Shown here: one piece after another, positions 42,750 to 51,003 of the stretch
How positions within the stretch are numbered: position 1 is the stretch's first letter
Layout of the letters: every line of letters begins with the position of its first letter
NCBI GenBank assembly: GCA_903832325.1
Contig: CAILBC010000004.1
Location: forward strand, 1 to 64,000
Direction: 5' to 3'
Length of the DNA: 64,000 nt
From: an uncultured Sphingomonadales bacterium
GTDB lineage: Bacteria > Pseudomonadota > Alphaproteobacteria > Sphingomonadales > Sphingomonadaceae
Made by a program: the position numbers and the translations under genes
The notes under the pieces: model-generated
Databases searched by the model: none
Told to the model about the DNA's origin: nothing
The model's input: only the letters and a program-made list of their open reading frames with translations

Positions 42750-43766
42750 TCAGGTCCAGGCGACAAAGCCGTTGGCGGTGCCGGTGCCGGCTGCGGAGCG
42801 ATAGCACGGGACATAGTCGACTACGCCGCCGGTAAGATCGCTGTCGAACAGGCATCCGGCGGCGCCGATCCAGTTCTTCAGTTCGCTGGTGCCTGATTGC
42901 AGCGTCGCTTCGTCAAGGCTGGTCAGAAAATCGGCATCGCGGTTGGCCAGCGCGGCGATCACCTGTTGATCCAGCTGCTCGTCGATCACAAAATGCGACA
43001 TCCCGCCAGAGCCGAACACCGCCACCCGCGCATCGCTGTCCCACGCGCGAATGGCCGCCCCCACTGCGCGCCCAAGATCGAACATGCGCTGCGCGGTTGG
43101 CTGGTTCGGCGGGAAAAATGTGTTGGCGATAATCGGCACGGTGGGGATCACTGCGTCGCGCATGATCTGGCGAAAGATGAAACCGAACGCATGGCCGATG
43201 CCAGTGTGCCAATGCCCATCGGGACGGGGCAGTTCGCTCGCACGCGCAATGTCGAATCCCTGGCAGGTGAGCTGACCAATCAACCGGTTGGCAAGGTCAG
43301 TCTGGCCCGGATATTCGGTGTATTGCGGCGGCTTGTGTCCCCATTCCGCCGCGTGAATGCCGGGCGGGTGCATCCGCGCCTGATCTTCGCTCGCGGGCTC
43401 GTTCCAGATCGTCGCGCCGTTGAAGATAGTCAGCGCCGGAACCATCGCCTCTTTGACAAAGACCTCATTCTGGTCATTGCCGAAAATCACAGCCACATCG
43501 GCCTTGGCCTGGTCGAACAAGTCCGCCATTTTCGCAACGGCTGCGCGGCACCGGGTGTAGCGCAGGGTGCGTTCTTCAAGCGTGCATTGCAGGCCCAGCT
43601 CTTCGTCCTGGCGCAACTTGACCAGACTGTCGAAATCATACGTGCCACTGCGAAACGGGTGCGCCTTGTTGGCATGGTCGGCCGGCAGTCGCAGCAACCA
43701 TTCTTCGGGTGTTGTCGACAAAGTCGGGCCATGCGTGGTCCACATTCCCAGAACGATCTTTGCCAT
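42750..43766 (-). CDS. LigB-type class III extradiol dioxygenase
   Basis: A 338-aa protein of the LigB superfamily. It has MWTTHGPTLS with His12 at the ligand position known from LigB, VAVIFGNDQNEVFV in place of the usual xxxNDH segment, a central GHWHTGIGHAFGFIF and VPIIANTFFPPNQPT followed by VAVFGSGGMSHF. These enzymes split an aromatic ring next to a catechol-type diol using Fe(II). The second metal histidine is replaced in the NDQ segment, so either the ligand comes from elsewhere or the enzyme is unusual. The ATG at 43766 with GGGAG upstream is chosen. It is downstream of an IclR gene and near mhpD/F/E, consistent with meta-cleavage. Confidence 0.82.
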   Translation of the reverse strand: MAKIVLGMWTTHGPTLSTTPEEWLLRLPADHANKAHPFRSGTYDFDSLVKLRQDEELGLQCTLEERTLRYTRCRAAVAKMADLFDQAKADVAVIFGNDQNEVFVKEAMVPALTIFNGATIWNEPASEDQARMHPPGIHAAEWGHKPPQYTEYPGQTDLANRLIGQLTCQGFDIARASELPRPDGHWHTGIGHAFGFIFRQIMRDAVIPTVPIIANTFFPPNQPTAQRMFDLGRAVGAAIRAWDSDARVAVFGSGGMSHFVIDEQLDQQVIAALANRDADFLTSLDEATLQSGTSELKNWIGAAGCLFDSDLTGGVVDYVPCYRSAAGTGTANGFVAWT

Positions 43767-43845
43767 CTGCACTCTCCCACTTGCGCTTTGCCTGTGCCGA
43801 CCGCCAAGGCCCTGCAACACGAATCGCTGCCACGCACTAATCTCA

Positions 43846-43871
43846 AATATTACCATATGGCGATAAATATT
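43846..43871. promoter_or_regulatory. A+T-rich near-symmetrical element before the LigB-type gene
   Basis: AATATT (43846-43851), the palindrome CCATATGG (43853-43860) and AATATT (43866-43871) form a near-symmetrical block in otherwise GC-rich DNA. It lies 80 bp upstream of the dioxygenase start at 43766 and is the most A+T-rich point locally: a candidate promoter or operator. Confidence 0.4.
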
Positions 43872-43878
43872 GGCGCCA

Positions 43879-44634
43879 TCAACTGAATGCGACGGCTTCG
43901 ATTGTGCTGGCCGCCCGGCGCAGCATCGGTAAAAGGTGATCCGGCGCGATCAGGCGGGAAGAACGGGCGTCCTGCGATACCGAAATCGCAGCGATCACCC
44001 GGTCATCGCGCGTGCGTAGCGGCACCGCCATGCACACCAGCCCATCCTGCATTTCTTCATCATCGACGGCAAATCCGCGCTGTCGGATCGTGGCAAGGTC
44101 CCCGGCCAGCATAGCCGAATCGGTGATCGTTTTGGTCGTCAGCGCCACAAACGGCCCGGTGGACAGATAGCGGTCGCATTCGGCATGCGGCAAATGCGCC
44201 AGCAAGACTTTGCCGATCCCCGTGCAATAGGCCTCCAACTGCATGCCCACCCGCGTAAACAGACCAGCGGCTCCCTGCCCCGTCTTGATGCGATAAGTGA
44301 CCATATCATTTTCAAAGGTGCCCATTTGCACGATGCTGCGCGTTTCAACCGCAAGTTTGTGCAGCACCGGCGCCGCAACATTGGCCAAAATCTGCCGTTC
44401 ATCGAGGTGCTGCAGCAGGCTTAGCAGCCGCGATCCGGCAATGTGGCCGCCGCCGGATGGCGCCAAATACCCCTCGGCAACCAGCGAGGTAACCTGGCGA
44501 TGTGCGGTGGCGACCGGGATGCCAAGTTGGCGCGCCAACGCAGACGTGCTGCTGCGCCCACCGTCGGCAACAACAGCTTCCAACATGGTCAGGCTGCGCC
44601 CCAGCGCAGCAATGTGCGGCGTCCCCTTTCTCAT
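43879..44634 (-). CDS. IclR-family transcriptional regulator
   Basis: A 251-aa IclR regulator with helix-turn-helix STSALARQLGIPVATAHRQV, then the effector domain (IVQMGTFENDMVTYRIKTGQ, CTGIGKVLLAHLPHAE, GFAVDDEEMQDGLVCMAVPL). The ATG at 44634 gives the normal N-terminus; in-frame upstream starts add a low-complexity leader. It is divergent from mhpD with 83 bp between the starts and precedes the LigB-type gene, so it likely controls the ring-cleavage regulon. Confidence 0.92.
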   Translation of the reverse strand: MRKGTPHIAALGRSLTMLEAVVADGGRSSTSALARQLGIPVATAHRQVTSLVAEGYLAPSGGGHIAGSRLLSLLQHLDERQILANVAAPVLHKLAVETRSIVQMGTFENDMVTYRIKTGQGAAGLFTRVGMQLEAYCTGIGKVLLAHLPHAECDRYLSTGPFVALTTKTITDSAMLAGDLATIRQRGFAVDDEEMQDGLVCMAVPLRTRDDRVIAAISVSQDARSSRLIAPDHLLPMLRRAASTIEAVAFS

Positions 44635-44656
44635 GATGCAAGAAGCTAGGACCGTG

Positions 44657-44671
44657 TTGCGCTTGATGCAA
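44657..44671. promoter_or_regulatory. Dyad TTGC-N7-GCAA with a repeated TGATGCAA box
   Basis: TTGC-GCTTGAT-GCAA is a 15-bp inverted repeat in the IclR/mhpD divergent gap. The octamer TGATGCAA within it (44664-44671) also occurs at 44634-44641, exactly 30 bp away, three helical turns. IclR proteins often bind such spaced repeats. Confidence 0.45.
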
Positions 44672-44717
44672 TACATCGGCGCAGATATCGATGGGGGCCG
44701 CAAGGAGAGGCCTGCCG

Positions 44718-45503
44718 ATGTCCACCCCCAGTCACCAAGATCTCGCCCGCCGATTACGCGATGCCTATTCCGGCGGCGCCATCCCACCCTTGCGCGATGG
44801 CCTCGACCCGCTCGATGCCGACGGCGCCTATGCCGTGCAGGCGATCAACACGCGGCTTTGGCAAAATGCCGGACGGCGGATCGTGGGGCGCAAGGCCGGA
44901 CTAACGGCCGACGCGGTGCAAAAGCAACTCGGCGTCAACCAGCCCGACTTTGGCGTGCTGTTTGACGACATGCGCGTAGCCGATAGCGGCATGCTCGATC
45001 CGGCAAACTGCCTGCAACCCAAGGCGGAGGCGGAAATCGCCTTTGTGCTGGGCGCCGCGCTGCCAGACCTGCAAACGTCACCCGAAGCTGTCGCAACGGC
45101 CGTCGCGACCGTCCACGCCGCGATCGAAATCGTCGACAGTCGGATCGCGGACTGGAAAATCACTTTTGCCGACACGGTTGCCGACAATGGCTCGTCAGCG
45201 TTCTTTGTGCTGGGCGAGCTTGGCCTGCCGCTCGCCGGACTCGACCTTGGCGGCGCAGCAATGGCCTTGTCGATCAACGGCGAAGTGCGCTCAACCGGGG
45301 CCGGTTCGGCCGTGCTCGGCAACCCGCTCAATGCCGTCGCCTGGCTGGCGTCCACTCTGGCGCAGCGCGGTGAGCCGCTGGCGGCCGGTGACATCGTGCT
45401 GGCGGGCGCGTTGGGCCCGATGGTCACGCTCAGCCCGGGTGACCACGTTCACACCCGCATCACCGGCCTTGGCGAAGCCGCCTTCACCTACCGCAAAGGC
45501 TGA
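44718..45503 (+). CDS. mhpD: 2-oxopent-4-enoate hydratase
   Basis: A 261-aa member of the MhpD/XylJ hydratase group, an FAH-fold enzyme. It has [25 protein letters not shown], then [12 protein letters not shown] with the metal-binding glutamates, [11 protein letters not shown] and [11 protein letters not shown]. It adds water to 2-hydroxypenta-2,4-dienoate, forming 4-hydroxy-2-oxovalerate. The ATG at 44718 after AAGGAGAGG is preferred to the earlier in-frame start. It heads a four-gene operon and is followed 5 bp later by mhpF. Confidence 0.95.
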   Translation: MSTPSHQDLARRLRDAYSGGAIPPLRDGLDPLDADGAYAVQAINTRLWQNAGRRIVGRKAGLTADAVQKQLGVNQPDFGVLFDDMRVADSGMLDPANCLQPKAEAEIAFVLGAALPDLQTSPEAVATAVATVHAAIEIVDSRIADWKITFADTVADNGSSAFFVLGELGLPLAGLDLGGAAMALSINGEVRSTGAGSAVLGNPLNAVAWLASTLAQRGEPLAAGDIVLAGALGPMVTLSPGDHVHTRITGLGEAAFTYRKG

Positions 45504-45508
45504 CCGCC

Positions 45509-46462
45509 ATGACCAGGACCAAAGTGGCGATCATCGGATCGGGCAATATCGGCACCGACCTGATGATCAAGATCGCCCGGCTCTCCGTTGCGCTGGAAAT
45601 GAGCGTGCTAGTCGGCATCGATCCGAACAGCGACGGCTTGCAACGCGCTGCGCGGATGGGTTTTGCCACCACCGCAGGCGGCATCGAGGGCCTGGTACTG
45701 ATGCCCGAATTCGCCGAAATTACGATCGTGTTCGATGCGACGTCAGCCGGTGCGCACGCCCGCCACGATGCCATCTTGCGCCGGCATGGCAAACGCGTAA
45801 TCGACCTCACCCCCGCCGCGATCGGCCCCTATACCATCCCGTCAGTCAACGGTGAGGCCAATCTCGACGCGCCGAATGTCAATATGGTCACCTGCGGCGG
45901 GCAGGCCACGATCCCGATTGTGGCCGCGATCAACCGCGTGGCCAAAGTCCACTATGGCGAGATCGTCGCTTCGATCGCCAGCAAGAGCGCAGGCCCCGGC
46001 ACCCGCGCCAATATCGACGAGTTCACCGAAACGACCAGCCGGGCGATTGTCGAAGTGGGCGGCGCCACGCGGGGCAAGGCGATCATCGTACTCAATCCCG
46101 CCGAACCGCCACTGATCATGCGCGATACGGTCTATTGCCTATGCGAAGACGGCGACCGCGACGCCATTACCCGCAGCATCGCGGCGATGGTCAGCGAAGT
46201 GCAAAGCTATGTGCCGGGCTATCGGCTGAAACAGGTCGTGCAATTCGAACATTTCGGATCGAACCGACCGCTGCACATCCCCGAAATGGCCTCGACAGGG
46301 CGTACCGAATTCACCGGACTGAAAGTCAGCGTGTTTCTCGAAGTCGAAGGCGCCGCGCACTATTTGCCCGCCTATGCTGGAAATCTTGACATCATGACGT
46401 CTGCTGCGCTCAAGACGGCTGAAAAGATCGCACTCCGCATGAGCCAGGGAGCGATGGCATGA
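45509..46462 (+). CDS. mhpF: Acetaldehyde dehydrogenase (acetylating)
   Basis: A 317-aa acylating aldehyde dehydrogenase of the MhpF/DmpF family: N-terminal Rossmann motif [14 protein letters not shown], nucleophile cysteine in [33 protein letters not shown]. It converts acetaldehyde, CoA and NAD to acetyl-CoA, normally receiving acetaldehyde through a tunnel from MhpE. Its stop overlaps the mhpE start by 4 bp, consistent with complex formation. Confidence 0.97.
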   Translation: MTRTKVAIIGSGNIGTDLMIKIARLSVALEMSVLVGIDPNSDGLQRAARMGFATTAGGIEGLVLMPEFAEITIVFDATSAGAHARHDAILRRHGKRVIDLTPAAIGPYTIPSVNGEANLDAPNVNMVTCGGQATIPIVAAINRVAKVHYGEIVASIASKSAGPGTRANIDEFTETTSRAIVEVGGATRGKAIIVLNPAEPPLIMRDTVYCLCEDGDRDAITRSIAAMVSEVQSYVPGYRLKQVVQFEHFGSNRPLHIPEMASTGRTEFTGLKVSVFLEVEGAAHYLPAYAGNLDIMTSAALKTAEKIALRMSQGAMA

Positions 46463-47490
46463 CATTCGATCCGGCGACAACAAAGCTCTACATCCAGGAT
46501 GTCACCTTGCGCGACGGGATGCATGCGATCCGCCACCAATATGGCCTCGATCATGTGCAAGCGATCGCCCGCGCGCTGGACAAGGCGGGCGTCGATGCGA
46601 TCGAGGTGGCGCATGGCGACGGGCTGCAAGGCTCTTCATTCAACTATGGATTTGGCGCGCATACCGATTGGGACTGGATCGGTGCGGTTGCCGATGTGCT
46701 GGAAAATTCGGTGCTGACCACGCTGTTGCTGCCCGGCATCGGCACGGTGCACGATCTTAAGCAGGCTTATGCAATGGGCGTGCGTTCGGTGCGGATCGCC
46801 ACGCATTGCACCGAAGCCGATGTCAGCAAACAACATATCGAGGCGGCGCGCAATCTGGGCATGGACGTTTCCGGGTTCCTGATGATGAGCCACATGTTGC
46901 AACCCGAGGCGCTGGCGCAACAGGCCCTGCTGATGGAGAGCTATGGCGCGCACTGTGTCTATGTCACCGACAGCGGCGGGGCGATGAACATGGATGATTA
47001 CGCCGCCCGGCTGCAGGCCTATGACCGGGTGCTCAAACCCGAAACCCAGCGCGGCGTGCATGCCCATCACAATCTCTCGCTCGGCGCCGCCAATTCGATC
47101 GTGGCGGTGCAGAACGGAGCCATCCGCGTGGATGCCAGTCTGGCCGGAATGGGTGCCGGGGCCGGCAATGCGCCGCTGGAAGTGTTTGTCGCGGCGGCGG
47201 ATCGCTATGGCTGGAACCACGGCTGCGACTTGTTTACACTGATGGATGCCGCTGAAGACTTGGTCCGCCCGTTGCAGGATAGACCGGTGCGGGTCGACCG
47301 CGAGACGCTGACGCTCGGTTATGCCGGGGTCTATTCCAGCTTTCTGCGCCATGCCGAAAAGGCAGCCGCAGACCACGGGCTCGACACGCGATCAATCCTG
47401 GCCGAAGTCGGTCGGCGCAAGATGGTCGGCGGGCAGGAAGACATGATCGTCGATGTCGCGCTAGACCTGGCCAGGGCCTCGCTGAAATGA
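46459..47490 (+). CDS. mhpE: 4-hydroxy-2-oxovalerate aldolase
   Basis: A 343-aa DRE-TIM aldolase of the MhpE/DmpG family. The catalytic and metal-binding motif is [13 protein letters not shown] (Arg17, Asp18, His20), followed by [13 protein letters not shown] [19 protein letters not shown] and the later metal pair in [11 protein letters not shown]. It cleaves 4-hydroxy-2-oxovalerate to pyruvate and acetaldehyde and is the partner of MhpF. ATGA overlaps on both sides link it to mhpF and the alcohol dehydrogenase. Confidence 0.97.
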   Translation: MTFDPATTKLYIQDVTLRDGMHAIRHQYGLDHVQAIARALDKAGVDAIEVAHGDGLQGSSFNYGFGAHTDWDWIGAVADVLENSVLTTLLLPGIGTVHDLKQAYAMGVRSVRIATHCTEADVSKQHIEAARNLGMDVSGFLMMSHMLQPEALAQQALLMESYGAHCVYVTDSGGAMNMDDYAARLQAYDRVLKPETQRGVHAHHNLSLGAANSIVAVQNGAIRVDASLAGMGAGAGNAPLEVFVAAADRYGWNHGCDLFTLMDAAEDLVRPLQDRPVRVDRETLTLGYAGVYSSFLRHAEKAAADHGLDTRSILAEVGRRKMVGGQEDMIVDVALDLARASLK

Positions 47491-48605
47491 CCGGTGCCGT
47501 CGCCGCGATTGCCGCCGTGCTGCATGAAAAGAACGGCGATTTCGCGCTTGAACCGGTGCGGGTCGGTCCGGTGCGGGACGATGAAGTGCTGGTGCGGATC
47601 GTCGCCACGGGGATTTGCCACACCGATCTCAACGTGCGCCGTCAGTCGCGGTCGATGCCACTGCCTGCCATTCTGGGCCATGAAGGGGCCGGTGTGGTCG
47701 AGGCGGTCGGGGCGGCAGTTACATCGGTGACCCCCGGCGACCATGTCGTTATGTCATACCTCAGTTGCGGCGAATGCGCCGAATGCCGCAGCGATCAGCC
47801 CGCATCATGCGACCGGTTTGGCCGGCTGTGTTTTGCCAGCGCCCGTCCTGACGGCAGCCACGCGGTCTGTGGTGCCGAGGGACAAGTGCTGAACGACCGA
47901 TTCTTCGGCCAGTCGAGCTTTGCCACCCATGCCGTCGTGCATGAACGCGGTGTGATCCCGGTCGGCCATGATCTGGCTTTGGCGCTGCTCGCCCCGCTGG
48001 GTTGCGGGGTAATGACCGGCGCCGGTGCGGTCTGGAACGAATTGCAGGTTACACCAGGCAAAAGCTTTGCCGTGTTTGGCGCGGGTGCGGTCGGCCTGAG
48101 CGCGCTGATGGCGGCGCGGGTATCGGGCGCCACCACCATCATTGCGGTGGATCTGGTGCCCGGTCGCCTGGAACTGGCCCGGAGCCTAGGCGCAACACAC
48201 GTGATCAATCCGCTCGATAACCCGGACGTTGTCGGCCAAATCCGGTGCATGCTGGGCGACGGGGTCGACTTCGCTCTCGACACGACCGGTGCCGCCAAAG
48301 TGATCGAAGGCGCCTTTGCCGCATTGCGCCAACGCGGCACGCTGGGGCTGGTCGCCTGCGCGGATGTCAGGCAGCGCCTCGACCTGCCCCACTTTGCGCT
48401 GATGACCGGATGCAAGCGGGTGATCGGCATTATCGAGGGCGGCGGTTCTGCCCGCGCCATGATTGCGCGCCTGGTCGACCTCCATCGCCGGGGGCAGTTT
48501 CCGTTCGACCGGCTGATCCGGACATACCCGTTCAGCGCCATCAACCAGGCTGCGCACGATTGCGAAACCGGGGACGTGATCAAACCTGTGTTGCTGATGG
48601 AATGA
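47487..48605 (+). CDS. Zinc-dependent alcohol dehydrogenase (aryl-alcohol type)
   Basis: A 372-aa medium-chain alcohol dehydrogenase with catalytic zinc ligands GICHTD and GHEGAG, a complete structural zinc lobe [15 protein letters not shown] and the NAD motif [10 protein letters not shown]. The spacing and [15 protein letters not shown] segment match the benzyl-alcohol (XylB) type. It overlaps mhpE by 4 bp, so it belongs to the lower-pathway operon. It may oxidise an aryl alcohol upstream of ring cleavage, or reduce excess aldehyde. Confidence 0.93.
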   Translation: MTGAVAAIAAVLHEKNGDFALEPVRVGPVRDDEVLVRIVATGICHTDLNVRRQSRSMPLPAILGHEGAGVVEAVGAAVTSVTPGDHVVMSYLSCGECAECRSDQPASCDRFGRLCFASARPDGSHAVCGAEGQVLNDRFFGQSSFATHAVVHERGVIPVGHDLALALLAPLGCGVMTGAGAVWNELQVTPGKSFAVFGAGAVGLSALMAARVSGATTIIAVDLVPGRLELARSLGATHVINPLDNPDVVGQIRCMLGDGVDFALDTTGAAKVIEGAFAALRQRGTLGLVACADVRQRLDLPHFALMTGCKRVIGIIEGGGSARAMIARLVDLHRRGQFPFDRLIRTYPFSAINQAAHDCETGDVIKPVLLME

Positions 48606-48614
48606 CCCGCTGGT

Positions 48615-50351
48615 TCAGTCGCAGATCACGTTGAGCAGGGCCTGCCGCCGTTCGCGCCGCACCACATCGATACCGCGACGCATTGCCGCCAGCACCTCAC
48701 CGGGATCGGTGACCCGCTCGCCATAGCCGCCCGATGCCTGTGCATAGAGCTCGAAATCGGGAATCGGGCTGAGATCGCTCAAGGGCGCCGGTCGCGGACC
48801 TCTGGCAGCGTGGCCGGTGGGAAACACGCCGAAGGTCGAGGCTTGCACCGCGTTCCAGCGGGCATTGTTGCAGACAATTGTCAGGAATGGCGCATCGTGC
48901 ATCGCCGCCGCATGGTGGCAAGCCGCCGGGTTGCCAAAGATATAGGCCCCGTCGCCGACCGTCGCCACGATCACCTTGTCAGGCGCCGCCAGCGCCGCTC
49001 CGACTGCGGCGGGCAGACCCCAGCCCAGTCCAGCCGCTGGCGAATGCATGAAAAAGCTTTGCGGGCGTTCCAGATCGAGCAGTTCGCGATCGGCCCAGTA
49101 TTCGTTGACCAGCACCGTGTCGCCAGCCAGCGCCTGATTGAGGCATATGTTCAGCCAGTCCTTGGTCATCGCCGGCGCAGCAACCGTCGCGGCGATACGC
49201 GCTGCACGACGATCAAGCCGTTTGCGCACCAATCCCGACACATTCGCCTTGCGCTGATCCGAGGCCTGGGGTGCATCGATGGCGGACAGCATCGCATCGA
49301 GCACTGGCAGGATTGCGGCGGTTGACGAGGTAATTGCCAGATCGCTGCGAAATCCCCGGATCGGATAGTCCTGAAACAGCGGATCGACTCCGACATGCGC
49401 GATCTGGGTGGTGGCCGGTGGCTCGCCCGTTTCGGGGATCCATGGCACTTCGCTTTCCACGCAGATCAGCAGATCTGCCTCGGCCAGCACCGGGTGGATG
49501 TTTTGCCCCAAATGATACCTGTGGCCAGACCGCGCGCACAAATAACGCGATTTGGCTTCGACAATGCCCACCCCGTGACGCTCGCAGAATTGTTCCAGGG
49601 GCGCGACGGTTGCCGCATCGCGTCCACTCGCCGAGGTCACCAGCACCGGGCACCGCGCCGCCGCGATCATGTGTGCCAGCAAAGCCACCGCCCGCTGATC
49701 GGGCGCGGGTGGATAAGGGACGGTCGCTGGGACAGCCGAGACTGCGCCCGGTGCGGTGGGCTCGGACAGCACTTCGCGCGGCAAAGTCAGATAGACCGGC
49801 CCGGCCGGCGCGGCCTGGGTGATCGCCAGTGCGCGGTCAACCACATCGTCCAGATTGACCGCGCCGCGCAGCTCGTAATCCCATTTTACCAGTTCGCGCA
49901 TCATGCCGGCCTGGTCATACATTTCCTGCGCCCAGTGAATCGCCCCGTTGCGCGCGCCCAGCACACCCTTTTCGTAAAGCGGCGTGCGCCCGGCCATGAA
50001 CAGCATGGGGATTGCATCGCGCCGTGCGTTCATGATCGCGCACACAGCATTGGCGGCGCCGACCGTGACATGGACCATCACGGCCTGCGCCTTGCCGGTC
50101 AGCATCGTATAGCCGTGCGCCATGCTGACGACCGCGTTTTCATGGCCGGCGACGATCGGCCTCGGGAAATCGAGCCCGGATTCAGACTGCCGCGCATAGG
50201 CTTCAACCAGAGGGGCCGAATCCGTGCCGCTGTTTACAAACAGATAATCGACGCCCTTTTGCTTGAGCGTTGCCAGAAATGTCTCACCAACCGAGATCGC
50301 CAGGGCCTGGTCTCGACAGTCGGCAATTCGGCCTTGTGCTTGTGGTGTCAT
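48615..50351 (-). CDS. ThDP-dependent acetolactate-synthase-like enzyme
   Basis: A 578-aa thiamine-diphosphate enzyme. The PYR domain has YLFVNSGTDSAPLVEAYARQ and the activating glutamate in AGHENAVVSMAHGYT; the PP domain has TVGDGAYIFGNPAACHHAAA and CNNARWNAV. FVNSGTDSAP instead of FGxPG marks a separate branch of acetolactate-synthase-like proteins of unassigned reaction. AGGGAG precedes the ATG at 50351. It is convergent with the alcohol dehydrogenase and divergent from the TonB receptor. It is distinct from the ThDP enzyme at 12283-13899. Confidence 0.87.
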   Translation of the reverse strand: MTPQAQGRIADCRDQALAISVGETFLATLKQKGVDYLFVNSGTDSAPLVEAYARQSESGLDFPRPIVAGHENAVVSMAHGYTMLTGKAQAVMVHVTVGAANAVCAIMNARRDAIPMLFMAGRTPLYEKGVLGARNGAIHWAQEMYDQAGMMRELVKWDYELRGAVNLDDVVDRALAITQAAPAGPVYLTLPREVLSEPTAPGAVSAVPATVPYPPAPDQRAVALLAHMIAAARCPVLVTSASGRDAATVAPLEQFCERHGVGIVEAKSRYLCARSGHRYHLGQNIHPVLAEADLLICVESEVPWIPETGEPPATTQIAHVGVDPLFQDYPIRGFRSDLAITSSTAAILPVLDAMLSAIDAPQASDQRKANVSGLVRKRLDRRAARIAATVAAPAMTKDWLNICLNQALAGDTVLVNEYWADRELLDLERPQSFFMHSPAAGLGWGLPAAVGAALAAPDKVIVATVGDGAYIFGNPAACHHAAAMHDAPFLTIVCNNARWNAVQASTFGVFPTGHAARGPRPAPLSDLSPIPDFELYAQASGGYGERVTDPGEVLAAMRRGIDVVRRERRQALLNVICD

Positions 50352-50391
50352 TGCATTCTCCCTGCGCGATTCACGTCACACACTTAATCAG

Positions 50392-50402
50392 ATGTCTGAC
50401 AT
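50392..50402. promoter_or_regulatory. Perfect palindrome ATGTC-T-GACAT
   Basis: An 11-bp perfect inverted repeat 41 bp upstream of the ThDP gene start at 50351. It is well placed to overlap that promoter. Confidence 0.4.
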
Positions 50403-50590
50403 ATTGGTGTTCATGCGCGATCGCAAGCGGTCTGCGCCAATTCCGGACGCACCCGGACAGTTTGGAATCGTTTGCAACATTTTCTCACTATCGTCGAATC
50501 AGAACACGATCCCTACGGCCGACGTCGATCCCGGACACCGTTCACCCCCACGCATTTGTAACGAGTTTCGCCAAATCAGGGTCGATCAGC

Positions 50591-50609
50591 GATATCTCCG
50601 TGAGATATC
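50591..50609. promoter_or_regulatory. Perfect dyad GATATCT-N5-AGATATC
   Basis: A 7+5+7 perfect inverted repeat, mid-way in the ThDP/TonB intergenic region, 240 bp from the ThDP start and 395 bp from the receptor start. It is probably a regulator site; no regulator gene is adjacent. Confidence 0.5.
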
Positions 50610-50907
50610 TTACCATTGAACCCGGCGAGTCCACTGTACGACTGCCCGCTGCTTTCTGCCATTGCGGTCTGCCCGACCAAAGCCAGGCACTTGGATCCAG
50701 ACAAGACCACAGTCGGCGCCGCGACAAGATACGCCTCTGGTCAAAGAGCTTGCCGATTTGCGACCACAGCGGCGATGCACCGACCACCGACAAAATCCCT
50801 TGCAGTCGGCACGTCGAGATAATATCATACGTCTTACAGTTTTCAGCAAGATCGCCTCGAACACCAGCCCACGTCAGGCTTGCAGACGCCGGCTAAATGT
50901 GAGAGAG

Positions 50908-50924
50908 TTATCGCTTAGTGATAA
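50908..50924. promoter_or_regulatory. Dyad TTATC-N7-GATAA before the TonB receptor
   Basis: A 5+7+5 inverted repeat 80 bp upstream of the receptor start, in an A+T-rich stretch likely to hold its promoter. Just upstream is TGTGAGAGAGTT, similar to TGTGAGAGTTTT at 54747-54758 upstream of the stand-alone Rieske gene. Confidence 0.4.
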
Positions 50925-51003
50925 AAGTTTTGGGATAACATCACCGCGATGGCAAACGGCGCCAAGCCTGAGCCCACTCCGGATCATGATTGGGGAGGAT
51001 GCT

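Larger units (their letters stand above)
50352..51003. other. Divergent intergenic region between ThDP enzyme and TonB receptor
   Basis: A 652-bp gap without a convincing gene, the longest regulatory-looking gap in the window. The receptor frame stays open through its second half but lacks any signal-peptide-like extension there. It carries three inverted repeats, listed separately, and is locally A+T-rich near both ends. Confidence 0.5.

Noticed and set aside
50662..51003. In-frame upstream extension of the TonB receptor by 114 codons
   Set aside because: The extension has no signal peptide or plug features; a strong ribosome site and a signal peptide occur at ATG 51004.
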